Positions 54,282 through 63,214 of a DNA stretch of 64,000 bases are shown here, piece after piece; within the stretch, counting starts at the first letter, position 1, and each line of letters opens with the position of its first letter. The stretch comes from Limobrevibacterium gyesilva (lineage in GTDB: Bacteria; Pseudomonadota; Alphaproteobacteria; Acetobacterales; Acetobacteraceae), in contig NZ_JAPDNT010000002.1 of NCBI RefSeq assembly GCF_025989185.1, positions 248,001 through 312,000 on the forward strand, in the 5' to 3' direction. Position numbers and translations under genes: made by a program. The notes under the pieces are model-generated. The model was not told where the DNA came from. It worked only from the letters and a program-made list of their open reading frames with translations, and did not search any database.

Positions 54282-54935
54282 ATGAAGCTCGCCCGGCGCC
54301 TGATCCTGACCGCCCCCGCGCTGCTGCTGGCCCGGCCGGCGGCGGCGGCGCGGCTGCGGCCGGACCGCCCCGGCCCGGTGGTGCTGCTGCCGGCCGAATC
54401 CGGCCGGATGGCGTTGCGCTGCGAGGGGATCGACGACGCCGTGACGGTGCCCGGTGCACGCGCCCGCATCGCCATGCTGCTGCCGGTCGCCGGGCGCGAC
54501 ATCGCCGGCATCGCCTTCGCCGCCGACGGCATTGCCGGGCGGCTCGACCTGATGGCGCTGGCGGGATGGGACGGCGCGCGGCTGCGGATTCTCGGCATGG
54601 AGGTGCTGGGCTGGGCCGGCGCCGACGGGTCCTCGCTGTCCAGCCGGTTCGCCGGCGTGGGCGACCGGACGCGGCTGCGGGTGCAGCGGGTTGCGGCCAT
54701 GCCGCGGCCCGGGGCACCGAAAGTCGGCGCGCCGAAGGTCTGGGAGACGTGGACCGACCTGCTGGCGTGGCGCGACCGGGCGCCGCTCGCCGATTCGCCG
54801 GTGCGGCCGGGTGCGCCCGGAAGCTGGCAGGCGCGGCTGGCGGCGATGCGGGCGCGCGCGGCCGCGCTGCTCGATCCGCCGTGCCTTGCGGTCACGGCGG
54901 AGTTGCAGGCGGCCTTCGGCGCCCTGCCGGGCTGA
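54282..54935 (+). CDS. Exported protein of unknown function
   Basis: 217 residues. MKLARRLILTAPALLLARPAAA is a signal peptide (twin Arg present). The mature part is Arg/Ala-rich with LPAESGRMALRCEGIDDAV and WETWTDLLAWRDRAPLADS. No domain recognised. Divergent from the decarboxylase-like gene and 6 bases from the convergent M20 gene. Confidence 0.6.
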   Translation: MKLARRLILTAPALLLARPAAAARLRPDRPGPVVLLPAESGRMALRCEGIDDAVTVPGARARIAMLLPVAGRDIAGIAFAADGIAGRLDLMALAGWDGARLRILGMEVLGWAGADGSSLSSRFAGVGDRTRLRVQRVAAMPRPGAPKVGAPKVWETWTDLLAWRDRAPLADSPVRPGAPGSWQARLAAMRARAAALLDPPCLAVTAELQAAFGALPG

Positions 54936-54941
54936 GGTGCC

Positions 54942-56087
54942 TCAGCCGCGCAGGGAACGCCTGGCGATGCTGGCGAGGTAGGTCGCGGCGTTCGGCAGGA
55001 TGGCGTCGTTGAAGTCGTAGCCGTCGTTGTGCAGCTCACGCCCCGGCTCGGCCGGGCCGTTGCCGATCCACACGAAGGCGCCCGGGCGTTCCTGCAGGAA
55101 CCAGCCGAAATCCTCGCTGGTCATGGCCGGCTGCAGGTCGCGGCGCACCGGGATGGCGGCCTCGGCACAGGCCTCGGCGGCGAGATCGGCCTCGGCGCGG
55201 CTGTTCACGGTGGCGCCGATGCCGGGCGGGAGGTCGATCGTGGCCTTCATGCCGAAGGTCGCGGCAATGCCGTGGGTGACGCGATGGATGGCCGCGTCGA
55301 GGGCGTCGCGGGTCTGCTGGTTGAAGGTGCGGCAGGTGCCGCGCAGAGTCACCTGCGACGGGATCTGGTTGGCGGCGACTCCGCCCTCGACCATGCACAC
55401 CGAGACGACCGCGGATTGCAGCGGGTCGATGTTGCGCGAGACCACGGATTGCAGCGCCACCAGCAGGTGCCCGGCCGCGAGCATGGGGTCGCGGGCCAGA
55501 TGCGGCATGGCGGCGTGGCCGGAATGGCCCTCCAGGGTGATCGCCAGCCGCGTGCCGCCGGCCATCACGGCGCTGTCATGCACGGCGACGGTGCCGGCAT
55601 CGAGCCCCGGCCAGTTGTGGTAGCCGAAGATGCGCTCCATCGGGAATCGGGTGAACAGGCCGTCGTCGATCATCGACCTGGCGCCGCCATAGCCCTCTTC
55701 GGCCGGCTGGAACACGAGCTGCACGGTGCCGGTCCAGGAGGTGTCGCGCGCCAGCAGGGCGGCGGCGCCCAGCAGGCTGGTGGTGTGGCCGTCATGGCCG
55801 CAGGCATGCATGGCCCCGGGATTGGTGCTGGCATAGGGCAGCCCCGTGGTCTCGGTGATCGGCAATGCGTCCATGTCGGCGCGCAGGCCGACGCTGCGGT
55901 TGGACTGGCCGCGCGCGATGGTGGCGACCACGCCGTGGCCGCCGACGCCCGCGACGAAGGGGATGCCCAGCTCCGTGAGCTTGGCGCAGACGAAGGCGGC
56001 GGTGCTTTTCTCCTGCAACGACAATTCGGGGTGGGCGTGCAAATGCCGGCGCCACCCGGCAAGAGTTTCGGCTAGGGATGCGTCCAT
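54942..56087 (-). CDS. M20-family amidohydrolase (hippurate-hydrolase type)
   Basis: 381 residues. Motifs: HLHAHPELSLQEKST, LRADMDALPITE, MHACGHDGHTTSLLGAA, FQPAEEGYGGA, and TSEDFGWFLQERPGAFVWIG. These are the dinuclear-metal residues of aminoacylases and hippurate hydrolases. An ATG four codons upstream (56099) is an alternative start. High-GC codon use like its neighbours, unlike the M20 gene at 37586. Confidence 0.92.
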   Translation of the reverse strand: MDASLAETLAGWRRHLHAHPELSLQEKSTAAFVCAKLTELGIPFVAGVGGHGVVATIARGQSNRSVGLRADMDALPITETTGLPYASTNPGAMHACGHDGHTTSLLGAAALLARDTSWTGTVQLVFQPAEEGYGGARSMIDDGLFTRFPMERIFGYHNWPGLDAGTVAVHDSAVMAGGTRLAITLEGHSGHAAMPHLARDPMLAAGHLLVALQSVVSRNIDPLQSAVVSVCMVEGGVAANQIPSQVTLRGTCRTFNQQTRDALDAAIHRVTHGIAATFGMKATIDLPPGIGATVNSRAEADLAAEACAEAAIPVRRDLQPAMTSEDFGWFLQERPGAFVWIGNGPAEPGRELHNDGYDFNDAILPNAATYLASIARRSLRG

Positions 56088-56284
56088 GGCCGGCAGCATT
56101 CCACCGAACCGGGGCGATGGCCAGTGGGGCGGAACGGGAACGCGAAGGCCTGCACGCGGTGTCGTGATCGGGGCAAGCGAAGATTTTTCACGTTATGGCG
56201 AAGTCCGCCCCGGTTTGCCGTTATCTCGCCACTTCTTCCCCGCATGGTGCCGCCATCAACGCTTCGAGTGTCGTTGGAGGTCCC

Positions 56285-57796
56285 ATGAATCGCCTGGTTG
56301 TCGTCTCGAACCGGGTTCCGCTGCCTTCGTCCGGCCAGCAGGCCGGGGGACTGGCCGTTGCCCTGGACGGGCTGATGGAGAAGCGCGGCGGGCTGTGGTT
56401 CGGCTGGAGCGGTTCGATCTCGGACGGCCCGACGGCGGCGCTGGCCCGGGTCGAGAGCGCGGGGGCGGTCGATTACGCCACCGTGGACCTGACGCAGGAA
56501 GAGCACGACCGCTACTACAACAACTTCTCCAACGGCGTGCTGTGGCCGTTGCTGCACACCATGCCCGAGCTGATGCGGTTCGACCGGCGCGACGCGCGCG
56601 TCTACCAGGACGTCAACAGCCGGCTGGCGGCGTCGCTGCAGCCGCTGCTGCGCCCGTCCGACCTGATCTGGGTGCACGACTACCACCTGCTGCTGCTGCC
56701 GGCGGCGCTGCGGGCGCGCGGGGTGAAGAACCCGATCGGCTTCTTCCTGCACATCCCCTTCGCCTCGCCGGACGTGCTGGGCGCCGCGCCGGAGGTGGCC
56801 GGGCTGGTGCGCGACCTGTTGGCCGCCGACCTGATCGGCTTCCAGACCGACAACGACATGGCCAATTTCGCCGCCGCGGCGCAGTGCCTGGCCGGGGCGG
56901 TGCGGGTATCTTCGTCCGCGCTGATGGTCTCCGGCCGGCGGGTGCGGCTGGGTGTGTTCCCGGTGGAGATCGAGGCGCATGCCTTCGCCCGCATGGCCGC
57001 CGAGATGGAGCGTGCCGAGGGGTGCGAGCGGCTGCGGCGCAGCCTGCAGGGGCAGAGGCTGATCCTGGGCATCGACCGGCTGGACCCGACCAAGGGGCTG
57101 ATCCAGCGGCTGGCCGGATACCGCCGGCTGCTGGAGAAGCACGAGGACCTGCGCCGACGGGTGACGATGCTGCAGATCGCGCCGGTGTCGCGCAAGGATG
57201 TCGGCAGCTATCAGAAGTTGCGCGGCACGCTGGACCACGACGCCGGCGAGCTGAATGCCGATCTGGGCGAGGCTGACTGGGTGCCGCTGCGCATGATCTC
57301 GCGGGCCACGGTGCGCCCGGCCGTCGCCGGCTATATGCGCCTCGCCCGGGTGGGGCTGGTGACGCCGCTGCGTGACGGCATGAATCTGGTGGCGAAGGAA
57401 TACGTGGCCGCGCAGAACCCGCAGGACCCGGGCGTGCTGGTGCTGTCGCGCTTCGCCGGGGCGGCGCGGCAGATGGACGCGGCGCTGCTGGTGAACCCGC
57501 ACGACGCCGACGCCATGGCGGACGCCCTGGACACCGCGCTGCGCATGGACCTCGCCGAGCGCCAGGCGCGGTGGCGGGCATTGTGGGCGGCGATCGAGCA
57601 CCGCTCGCCGGTGATCTGGGGCCGTTCGTTCGTGGCGACGCTGCTGCGCGCCACCGATCCGGAAGCCCGCGCCCGGCGCACGCCGGCCAGCTTCCCGGCG
57701 GCCGAGCAGCTTGTGCCGCACGCGCTGGCGCCGCAGCGGATCACGCTGGAGCACGCCGAGCTGGAGCCGGCGACCGATCCGCGCCGGCTGAACTGA
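56285..57796 (+). CDS. otsA: Trehalose-6-phosphate synthase
   Basis: GT20 glycosyltransferase making trehalose-6-phosphate from UDP-glucose and glucose-6-phosphate, 503 residues. MNRLVVVSNRVPLP start, GGLAVALDGLM, FGWSGSIS, YYNNFSNGVLWPLLH, WVHDYHLLLLP, GFFLHIPFASPDVL, GIDRLDPTKGL and RDGMNLVAKEYVAAQ are all present. TTGGAGG precedes the ATG. No otsB phosphatase is adjacent. Confidence 0.96.
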   Translation: MNRLVVVSNRVPLPSSGQQAGGLAVALDGLMEKRGGLWFGWSGSISDGPTAALARVESAGAVDYATVDLTQEEHDRYYNNFSNGVLWPLLHTMPELMRFDRRDARVYQDVNSRLAASLQPLLRPSDLIWVHDYHLLLLPAALRARGVKNPIGFFLHIPFASPDVLGAAPEVAGLVRDLLAADLIGFQTDNDMANFAAAAQCLAGAVRVSSSALMVSGRRVRLGVFPVEIEAHAFARMAAEMERAEGCERLRRSLQGQRLILGIDRLDPTKGLIQRLAGYRRLLEKHEDLRRRVTMLQIAPVSRKDVGSYQKLRGTLDHDAGELNADLGEADWVPLRMISRATVRPAVAGYMRLARVGLVTPLRDGMNLVAKEYVAAQNPQDPGVLVLSRFAGAARQMDAALLVNPHDADAMADALDTALRMDLAERQARWRALWAAIEHRSPVIWGRSFVATLLRATDPEARARRTPASFPAAEQLVPHALAPQRITLEHAELEPATDPRRLN

Positions 57797-57824
57797 CGGC
57801 TGAAGGGCCGGGCCGCGCCTGCGG

Positions 57825-58841
57825 TCAGGCGTGATCCGGCCCCACGCGCACCAGCATCTTGCCGAAATTGCCGCCGCGCAGCAGCAGCTGCAAAGCGCCG
57901 GGCGCGTTCTCGAGGCCTTCGATCACGGTCTCGCGGTAATGCAGGCTGCCCTCGCTGACCCAGGGGCTGGCCAGCGCCCGCCATTCGGCGAAGCGCTCGG
58001 GCTTGTCGGAGACGATCATGCCCTCGATGCGGATGCGCTTGCCCACCACGAAGCCCAGATTCGGGCCGGGCGGCGGCTCGCTTTCGTTGTACTGCGCGAC
58101 CATGCCGCACATGACCACGCGGGCGAACGGGTTGAGCAGCGAGAACGCCGCTTCCTGCACCGCGCCGCCGACATTCTCGAAATAGACGTCGACGCCGTTC
58201 GGGCAGGCATCGGCCAGGGCCTCGCGCAGATGCGGCACGCGGTGGTCGACGCAATCGTCGAAGCGCAGCGTTTCCTGCACCCACAGGCACTTGTCGGGCC
58301 CGCCGGCGATGCCGACCACGCGCGCGCCGGCCCGCTTGGCGAGCTGGCCGGCCACCGAGCCGACCGCGCCGGAGGCGGCGGAGACCACCACGGTCTCGCC
58401 GGCCTTGGGCTGGCCGATGTCCTTCATGCCGGAATAGGCGGTGGTGCCGGGCATGCCGAGGACGCCGAGATAGGCTGACAACGGGGCGTCGCCGCGCGTG
58501 AGCTTGGTCAGCGCCGTGCCCCTGCTGACGCAGTGCGACTGCCAGCCGCGCGCGCCCGCCACCACGTCGCCGGGCTGGAACGCCGGATCGGCGGAAGCGA
58601 CCACCTCGCCCACCGTCTCGCCGGTCATCGGCTCGCCGATCTGCACCGGCGGGGCATAGGATTTCCGGTCCCACAGGCGCCCGCGCATATAGGGGTCGAT
58701 CGACAGCCAGATGGTGCGCGTGACCACTTGGCCCGGCTGCGGCGTGGGCACCTCGTCGTCGACGAGCTCGAAATCGTCGTGCCGCGGCTCGCCGCCGGGG
58801 CGGCGGCGGAGCACGACGGAGCGGCGGACGTTGTCGGCCAT
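57825..58841 (-). CDS. NADP-dependent oxidoreductase, zinc-free MDR family
   Basis: 338 residues of the leukotriene-B4-dehydrogenase/CurA-like branch. IDPYMRGRLWD, GEPMTGETVGEVV and GMPGTTAYSGMKDIG are typical, and the Rossmann motif reads VVSAASGAVGSVAGQLAK. YFENVGGAVQEAAF follows. No zinc cysteines. It reduces activated double bonds in this family; substrate unknown. Coupled to the alcohol dehydrogenase by TGATG. Confidence 0.9.
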   Translation of the reverse strand: MADNVRRSVVLRRRPGGEPRHDDFELVDDEVPTPQPGQVVTRTIWLSIDPYMRGRLWDRKSYAPPVQIGEPMTGETVGEVVASADPAFQPGDVVAGARGWQSHCVSRGTALTKLTRGDAPLSAYLGVLGMPGTTAYSGMKDIGQPKAGETVVVSAASGAVGSVAGQLAKRAGARVVGIAGGPDKCLWVQETLRFDDCVDHRVPHLREALADACPNGVDVYFENVGGAVQEAAFSLLNPFARVVMCGMVAQYNESEPPPGPNLGFVVGKRIRIEGMIVSDKPERFAEWRALASPWVSEGSLHYRETVIEGLENAPGALQLLLRGGNFGKMLVRVGPDHA

Positions 58842-59902
58842 CACGCCGCCTCCGCTTTGAGCACGAGGCGGCCGGTGACCTTGCCGTCGCGCAGGCGCAT
58901 CAGCGCTTCGTTGGCCTGGTGCTGCGGCACGGTGGTGACCGGCAGCGGCTGCAGGTCGCCCTGCTGCGCCAGCTGCACCAGCTCGCGCAACTCCTTCGGG
59001 TTGCCGACATAGCTGCCCTGGACGGTGAGCGCGCGGATCGCCATCAGCGGCAGCGGCAGTGCCAGCTCGCCGCCGAACAGGCCGACCTGGACCAGCTTGC
59101 CGCCCTTGCGCAGGCTGTCGAAGGCGAAGCGGGCGGAGGCGGTGCCGTTCACCAGGTCGATGACCGCGATGGGCTGGCCGCCGCAGGCCTCGATGATGCG
59201 CCTGGTGACCCCCTCGCCCGACCCGTCCACGGTCTTGCTGGCGCCGGCCTTCTCGGCGGCGGCGCGCTTCTCGGCGCTGATGTCCACGACCACGATGTTG
59301 CGGTGGTGCAGCGCCTTCAGCACGGCGATGGCGTTCAGCCCGAGGCCGCCGGCGCCGACCACCACCACCGGCTCGTCGGGTGGCAGCGGCATCACCTTCT
59401 TGATGGCGGAATAGACGGTGATGCCCGAGCAGGCATAGGTCGCCGCCACCGCCGGGTCGAGCGTGCCGGGATCGACGAGATGGCGCGGATGCGGCGCGAC
59501 CACGTGGGTCGCGTAGCCGCCATGCTGGTAGACGCCGAGGCTTTTCGGCGCGAGGCACATGTTGTCCTCTTCGGCAAGGCAGGCGCTGCAAGTGCCGCAG
59601 CCGACCCAGGGGAAGACGATGCGGATGTCGCCGGGCTTCACGCCAGTGGCATCGGGGCCGAGCTTGACGACGCGGCCCACGATCTCGTGCCCCATGGCGA
59701 TCGGCAGGGTCAGGCCGCGATCCCGGAGGTTCATCACCTTGCCGCCGCCGAGGTCGTAGCGTCCTTCCCAGATATGCAGGTCGGAATGGCAGACGCCGCA
59801 ATAGGTGGTCTCCAGCAGGACCTGCGTGCCGGTCGGCTCCGGGGTGGGCAGCTCGATCTCCTGCAAAGGCGCTTCGTTCTCGACAACGGCCCAGGCGCGC
59901 AT
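58841..59902 (-). CDS. Zinc-dependent alcohol dehydrogenase
   Basis: 353 residues. Catalytic zinc ligands in TTYCGVCHSDLH and GHEIVG; structural zinc cysteines in GCGTCSACLAEEDNMC; Rossmann motif VVGAGGLGLNAI. It oxidises an alcohol with NAD(P). Operon with the MDR oxidoreductase, suggesting a two-step detoxification or degradation (inference). Confidence 0.92.
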   Translation of the reverse strand: MRAWAVVENEAPLQEIELPTPEPTGTQVLLETTYCGVCHSDLHIWEGRYDLGGGKVMNLRDRGLTLPIAMGHEIVGRVVKLGPDATGVKPGDIRIVFPWVGCGTCSACLAEEDNMCLAPKSLGVYQHGGYATHVVAPHPRHLVDPGTLDPAVAATYACSGITVYSAIKKVMPLPPDEPVVVVGAGGLGLNAIAVLKALHHRNIVVVDISAEKRAAAEKAGASKTVDGSGEGVTRRIIEACGGQPIAVIDLVNGTASARFAFDSLRKGGKLVQVGLFGGELALPLPLMAIRALTVQGSYVGNPKELRELVQLAQQGDLQPLPVTTVPQHQANEALMRLRDGKVTGRLVLKAEAA

Positions 59903-59962
59903 GTCAGTTCCTCCGGTCAGCATTTCTGTTGGGGGGAATGGGAGCCCGGCCCGCCCCTCCGG

Positions 59963-60940
59963 TCAAGCAGTGAGGACCTCCTGGTTGACCACACGGACCG
60001 GCGCGCCCTGGATCCAGGCGACGATGTTCTCGACGGCGGCCGTATAGAAATCCACCATGTTGTCACGGGTGACGTAGCCGAGATGCGGCGACAGCACGGT
60101 GTTGGGCGCGCGGCGCAGCGGATGGGCCGGTGGCAGGGGTTCCTGGTCGTAGACGTCGAGGGCGGCGACGATGCGGCGCGCCTGCAGGGCCTCCAGCAGC
60201 GCCGCCTGGTCGATGAGCGGGCCGCGCGAGGTGTTCACGAGGATCGCACCCGGCTTCATCTTCGCGATGTCGGCGGCGCCGATGATGCCGCGCGAGCGAT
60301 CGGACAAGACCAGGTGCAGGCTGATGGCGTCGGCGCGAGCCAGCAGCTCGTCCTTGCCGACGCGGGTCGCGCCGGCTTCGAGGGCGCGCTCCTCGGTCAG
60401 GTTCTGGCTCCAGGCCAGGACCTCCATGCCGAGCGCCCGGCCGTAGCTGGCGACCTGGGCGCCGATGCGGCCGAGGCCGATGAGGCCCAAAGTGCGCTTG
60501 AACAGGCCGAGGCCCGGCGGCACGTGGTCCTGGAAGCGGCCGGCGCGCATCTCGGCGTCGCCCAGCGGCAGGTGGCGGGCGGCGGCCAGCAGCAGGCCCA
60601 AGGCGAGCTCGGCCGTGTCGTGCGACGAGCGGGTGGCCACGGTGTTGCAGACCAGGATGCCGCGGGCGGTGCAGGCGGCCGCGTCCACCGCGGCGTTGCG
60701 CGGGCCGGTGAAGCTGATCAGGCGCAGCTTCGGCAGCCGGTCGATCACCTGCTTGCTCAGCGGCGTGCGCTCGCGCATCGCCAGGATGACGTCGTAGCCG
60801 GCCAGCTGCGCGACCACTTCGTCGGCGTTGGCAAAGGCGGCGCGGAAGAAGGTCACCTCGGCCTTCGCCGTCAGCGCCGACCAGTCCACCAGGCTTTCCG
60901 CCACACCCTGCCAGTCGTCGAGCACTGCAACCCGTGTCAT
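59963..60940 (-). CDS. D-2-hydroxyacid dehydrogenase
   Basis: 325 residues. Rossmann loop LGLIGLGRIGAQVA, the catalytic Arg in VNTSRGPLIDQ, the Glu in DVYDQEPLP and the His in VLSPHLGYVT are intact. The start MTRVAVLDDWQGVA is typical of a phosphoglycerate-dehydrogenase-like subfamily. The second of two ATGs (60940) is chosen because GAGGGG is seven bases upstream; the first is too close. Substrate unknown. Confidence 0.9.
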   Translation of the reverse strand: MTRVAVLDDWQGVAESLVDWSALTAKAEVTFFRAAFANADEVVAQLAGYDVILAMRERTPLSKQVIDRLPKLRLISFTGPRNAAVDAAACTARGILVCNTVATRSSHDTAELALGLLLAAARHLPLGDAEMRAGRFQDHVPPGLGLFKRTLGLIGLGRIGAQVASYGRALGMEVLAWSQNLTEERALEAGATRVGKDELLARADAISLHLVLSDRSRGIIGAADIAKMKPGAILVNTSRGPLIDQAALLEALQARRIVAALDVYDQEPLPPAHPLRRAPNTVLSPHLGYVTRDNMVDFYTAAVENIVAWIQGAPVRVVNQEVLTA

Positions 60941-61055
60941 GCGCATTCCCCTCGTTTGCTGGCCGGCAAGGTGCGGCGGCGCGCGCGCATGCGCAAGGTT
61001 GCTGCGGCCGCGCGCGGATGGTCTGATCGGCCCGGCCATCAGGGAGGGACGCGGG

Positions 61056-61985
61056 ATGGACAGGATCGGCATCGTGGGCGCGGGATTCATTGGCCGCGCC
61101 TGGGCGATTGTGTTCGCCCGCGCGGGCTTCCCGGTCGCCATCTGGGACAAGGACCCGGCGGCGACCGCCGCCGCGCGCGGCTACATCGCAGAGCGGCTGC
61201 CGGAGCTGCGCGACGCCGGGTTGCTGGCCGATGCGCCGGAGGCGGTGCTGGCGCGCATCACCCCGGTGGACACGCTGGCGCAGGCGCTGGAGGGCGCGGC
61301 GCATGTCCAGGAGAACGGGCCGGAGCGGCTGGATGCCAAGACCGCCCTGTTCGCGGAGATGGACGAGATCGCGCCGAAATCCGCGGTGCTCGCCAGCTCC
61401 ACCAGCGGCATTCCCGCCAGCGCCTTCACCGAGCCGTTGCGCGGCCGGGCCCGCTGCCTGGTGGCCCATCCGGTGAACCCGCCTTACCTGGTGCCGGTGG
61501 TGGAATTGTGCCCGGCGTCCTGGACGTCGGCGGAGACGGTGGCGCGGACGCGGGCGCTGATGCAGCGGGCGGGCCAGGTGCCGGCGACCGTGAAGCGCGA
61601 GGTCGCGGGCTTCGTGCTGAACCGGCTGCAGGTGGCGCTGGTGTCCGAGGCGTTCCGGCTGGTGGCTGATGGCGTGATCACGGTGGAGGATGTCGACGCC
61701 ACGGTGAAGCATGGGCTGGGGCTGCGCTGGTCGTTCATGGGGCCGTTCGAGACCATCGACCTGAACGCCCCGGGCGGGCTGTCGGACTACTGCGACCGCT
61801 ATGGCGGCCTGTATGCCGAGGTGCAGCGGGAGATGACGCCGTGCGACCTGACGCCCGAGCTGGTGGACGACGTCGACCGGGCGCGGCGTGACATCCTGCC
61901 GATGGAGGATCACGCGGCGCGGCTGGAATGGCGCGACCGGCGCCTGATGGCCTTGCTCGCGCACAAGGCGACGCAGCCGGACTAG
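61056..61985 (+). CDS. 3-hydroxyacyl-CoA dehydrogenase family protein
   Basis: 309 residues. NAD loop GIVGAGFIGRAWAIVFARAG, catalytic Ser in ASSTSG, His in VAHPVNPPYLVPVVEL, and Asn in GFVLNRLQVAL. The layout is closest to the lambda-crystallin/L-gulonate-3-dehydrogenase group, so the substrate may be a free hydroxy acid. AGGGAGGGA precedes the ATG. The transporter starts directly after its stop. Confidence 0.9.
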   Translation: MDRIGIVGAGFIGRAWAIVFARAGFPVAIWDKDPAATAAARGYIAERLPELRDAGLLADAPEAVLARITPVDTLAQALEGAAHVQENGPERLDAKTALFAEMDEIAPKSAVLASSTSGIPASAFTEPLRGRARCLVAHPVNPPYLVPVVELCPASWTSAETVARTRALMQRAGQVPATVKREVAGFVLNRLQVALVSEAFRLVADGVITVEDVDATVKHGLGLRWSFMGPFETIDLNAPGGLSDYCDRYGGLYAEVQREMTPCDLTPELVDDVDRARRDILPMEDHAARLEWRDRRLMALLAHKATQPD

Positions 61986-63203
61986 GTGCGCGCCGAACCG
62001 GAACAGGAGCTGCGGCAGGGCTGGCCGGCGGTGCTGGCCTGCTTCGTGACCGCGGTGTTCGGCTGGGGCTTCGGGCTGTATGGCCAGGCGGTCTATGTCG
62101 CGGACCTGCAGGCCACACGGGGCTGGTCGGCCACCTTGGTGTCGTCCGCCAGCACGCTGTACTACCTCGTGGGCGCGGTGCTGCTTACCTGCACGCCGCG
62201 CGCGGTGACGCGGCTGGGGCCTCGCGCGGTGCTGATCGGTGGGGCCGCGGTGATGGGGGCCGGGGCGTCCGTGGTCGCGAACGCGGCGGCGCCGTGGCAG
62301 TTGTTCGCGGGCAGTGTCGTGATGGCGCTGGGCTGGGCCTGCACCAGCACCACGGCCATCGCCACCACCCTGGCGCTGTGGTTCGACCATCAGCGCGGGC
62401 TGGCGATCAGCCTCGCTTTGAACGGCGCCAGCGCCGGCGGCTTCACGGTGGCGCCGGTGCTGGTCGGGCTGGGCCAGGCGGTGGGCCTGCCGGCCGCCGT
62501 TCCCGCGGTGGCGCTGGGCCTGTTCCTGCTGCAGGCGCCGATCGTGCTGCTCGGCATGGCGCGGCCGCGGCGGAGCCTGCCGGCCACCCTGCCCCGCCTC
62601 GACGCTGCGGATGCGCGGCCGGTGCTGGCGACCCGGGCCGAGGCCCTGCGCGATGCGCGGTTCTGGCACGTCGCCGCCCCGTTCGCGCTGGCGCTGATGG
62701 CGCAGGTGGCGATCCTGGTGCATCTGGTGGCCGTGATGGTGCCGCGGGTGGGGCCGAAGGGCGCCGCGGTGGCGCTCGCGCTGGTCAGCGTCATGGCCGT
62801 GCTGGGACGGATCGGGCTGGGGCTGACGATCGACCGACTGGATCAGCGGCGGGTTTCGGCTGCGAGCTTCGCCAGCCAGGCGGCGGCGATCCTGCTGCTG
62901 CTGGCGCTGCCGGACGTGCCGGCCGCGCAATATGCCGGCTGCATCGGCTTCGGGCTGTCGGTGGGCAATGTCATCACCCTGCCCTCGCTGATCGTGCAGC
63001 GCGAGTTCGCGGCCGCCAGCTTCGGCCTGCTGGTGGGACTGTCGACGGCGGTGGGCCAGGTCGCCTATGCCTTCGCGCCGTCGTTGGCCGGCGTGGTGCA
63101 CGACGCTGCCGGCGGGTATGGACCGGCGCTGCTGCTATGCGTGGCGCTGCAGGTGGCGGCGAGCGTGCTGGTGTTGCCGAGGCGGCGCCGCTTCACGGCG
63201 TAG
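61986..63203 (+). CDS. MFS transporter, OFA/monocarboxylate-like
   Basis: 405 residues, 12 hydrophobic segments. GWGFGLYGQAVYVADL, GWSATLVSSASTLYYLVGAV and LGWACTSTTAIATTLALWF match the oxalate/formate antiporter-like branch. GTG start immediately follows the dehydrogenase stop. Probably imports the acid used by the upstream dehydrogenase (inference from coupling). Confidence 0.85.
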   Translation: MRAEPEQELRQGWPAVLACFVTAVFGWGFGLYGQAVYVADLQATRGWSATLVSSASTLYYLVGAVLLTCTPRAVTRLGPRAVLIGGAAVMGAGASVVANAAAPWQLFAGSVVMALGWACTSTTAIATTLALWFDHQRGLAISLALNGASAGGFTVAPVLVGLGQAVGLPAAVPAVALGLFLLQAPIVLLGMARPRRSLPATLPRLDAADARPVLATRAEALRDARFWHVAAPFALALMAQVAILVHLVAVMVPRVGPKGAAVALALVSVMAVLGRIGLGLTIDRLDQRRVSAASFASQAAAILLLLALPDVPAAQYAGCIGFGLSVGNVITLPSLIVQREFAAASFGLLVGLSTAVGQVAYAFAPSLAGVVHDAAGGYGPALLLCVALQVAASVLVLPRRRRFTA

Positions 63204-63214
63204 CGCGGGATGCC

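Noticed and set aside
60063-63101. 1012-codon minus-strand open frame
   Set aside because: Antisense to the dehydrogenase and transporter and out of frame with the D-2-hydroxyacid dehydrogenase; no recognisable domain.
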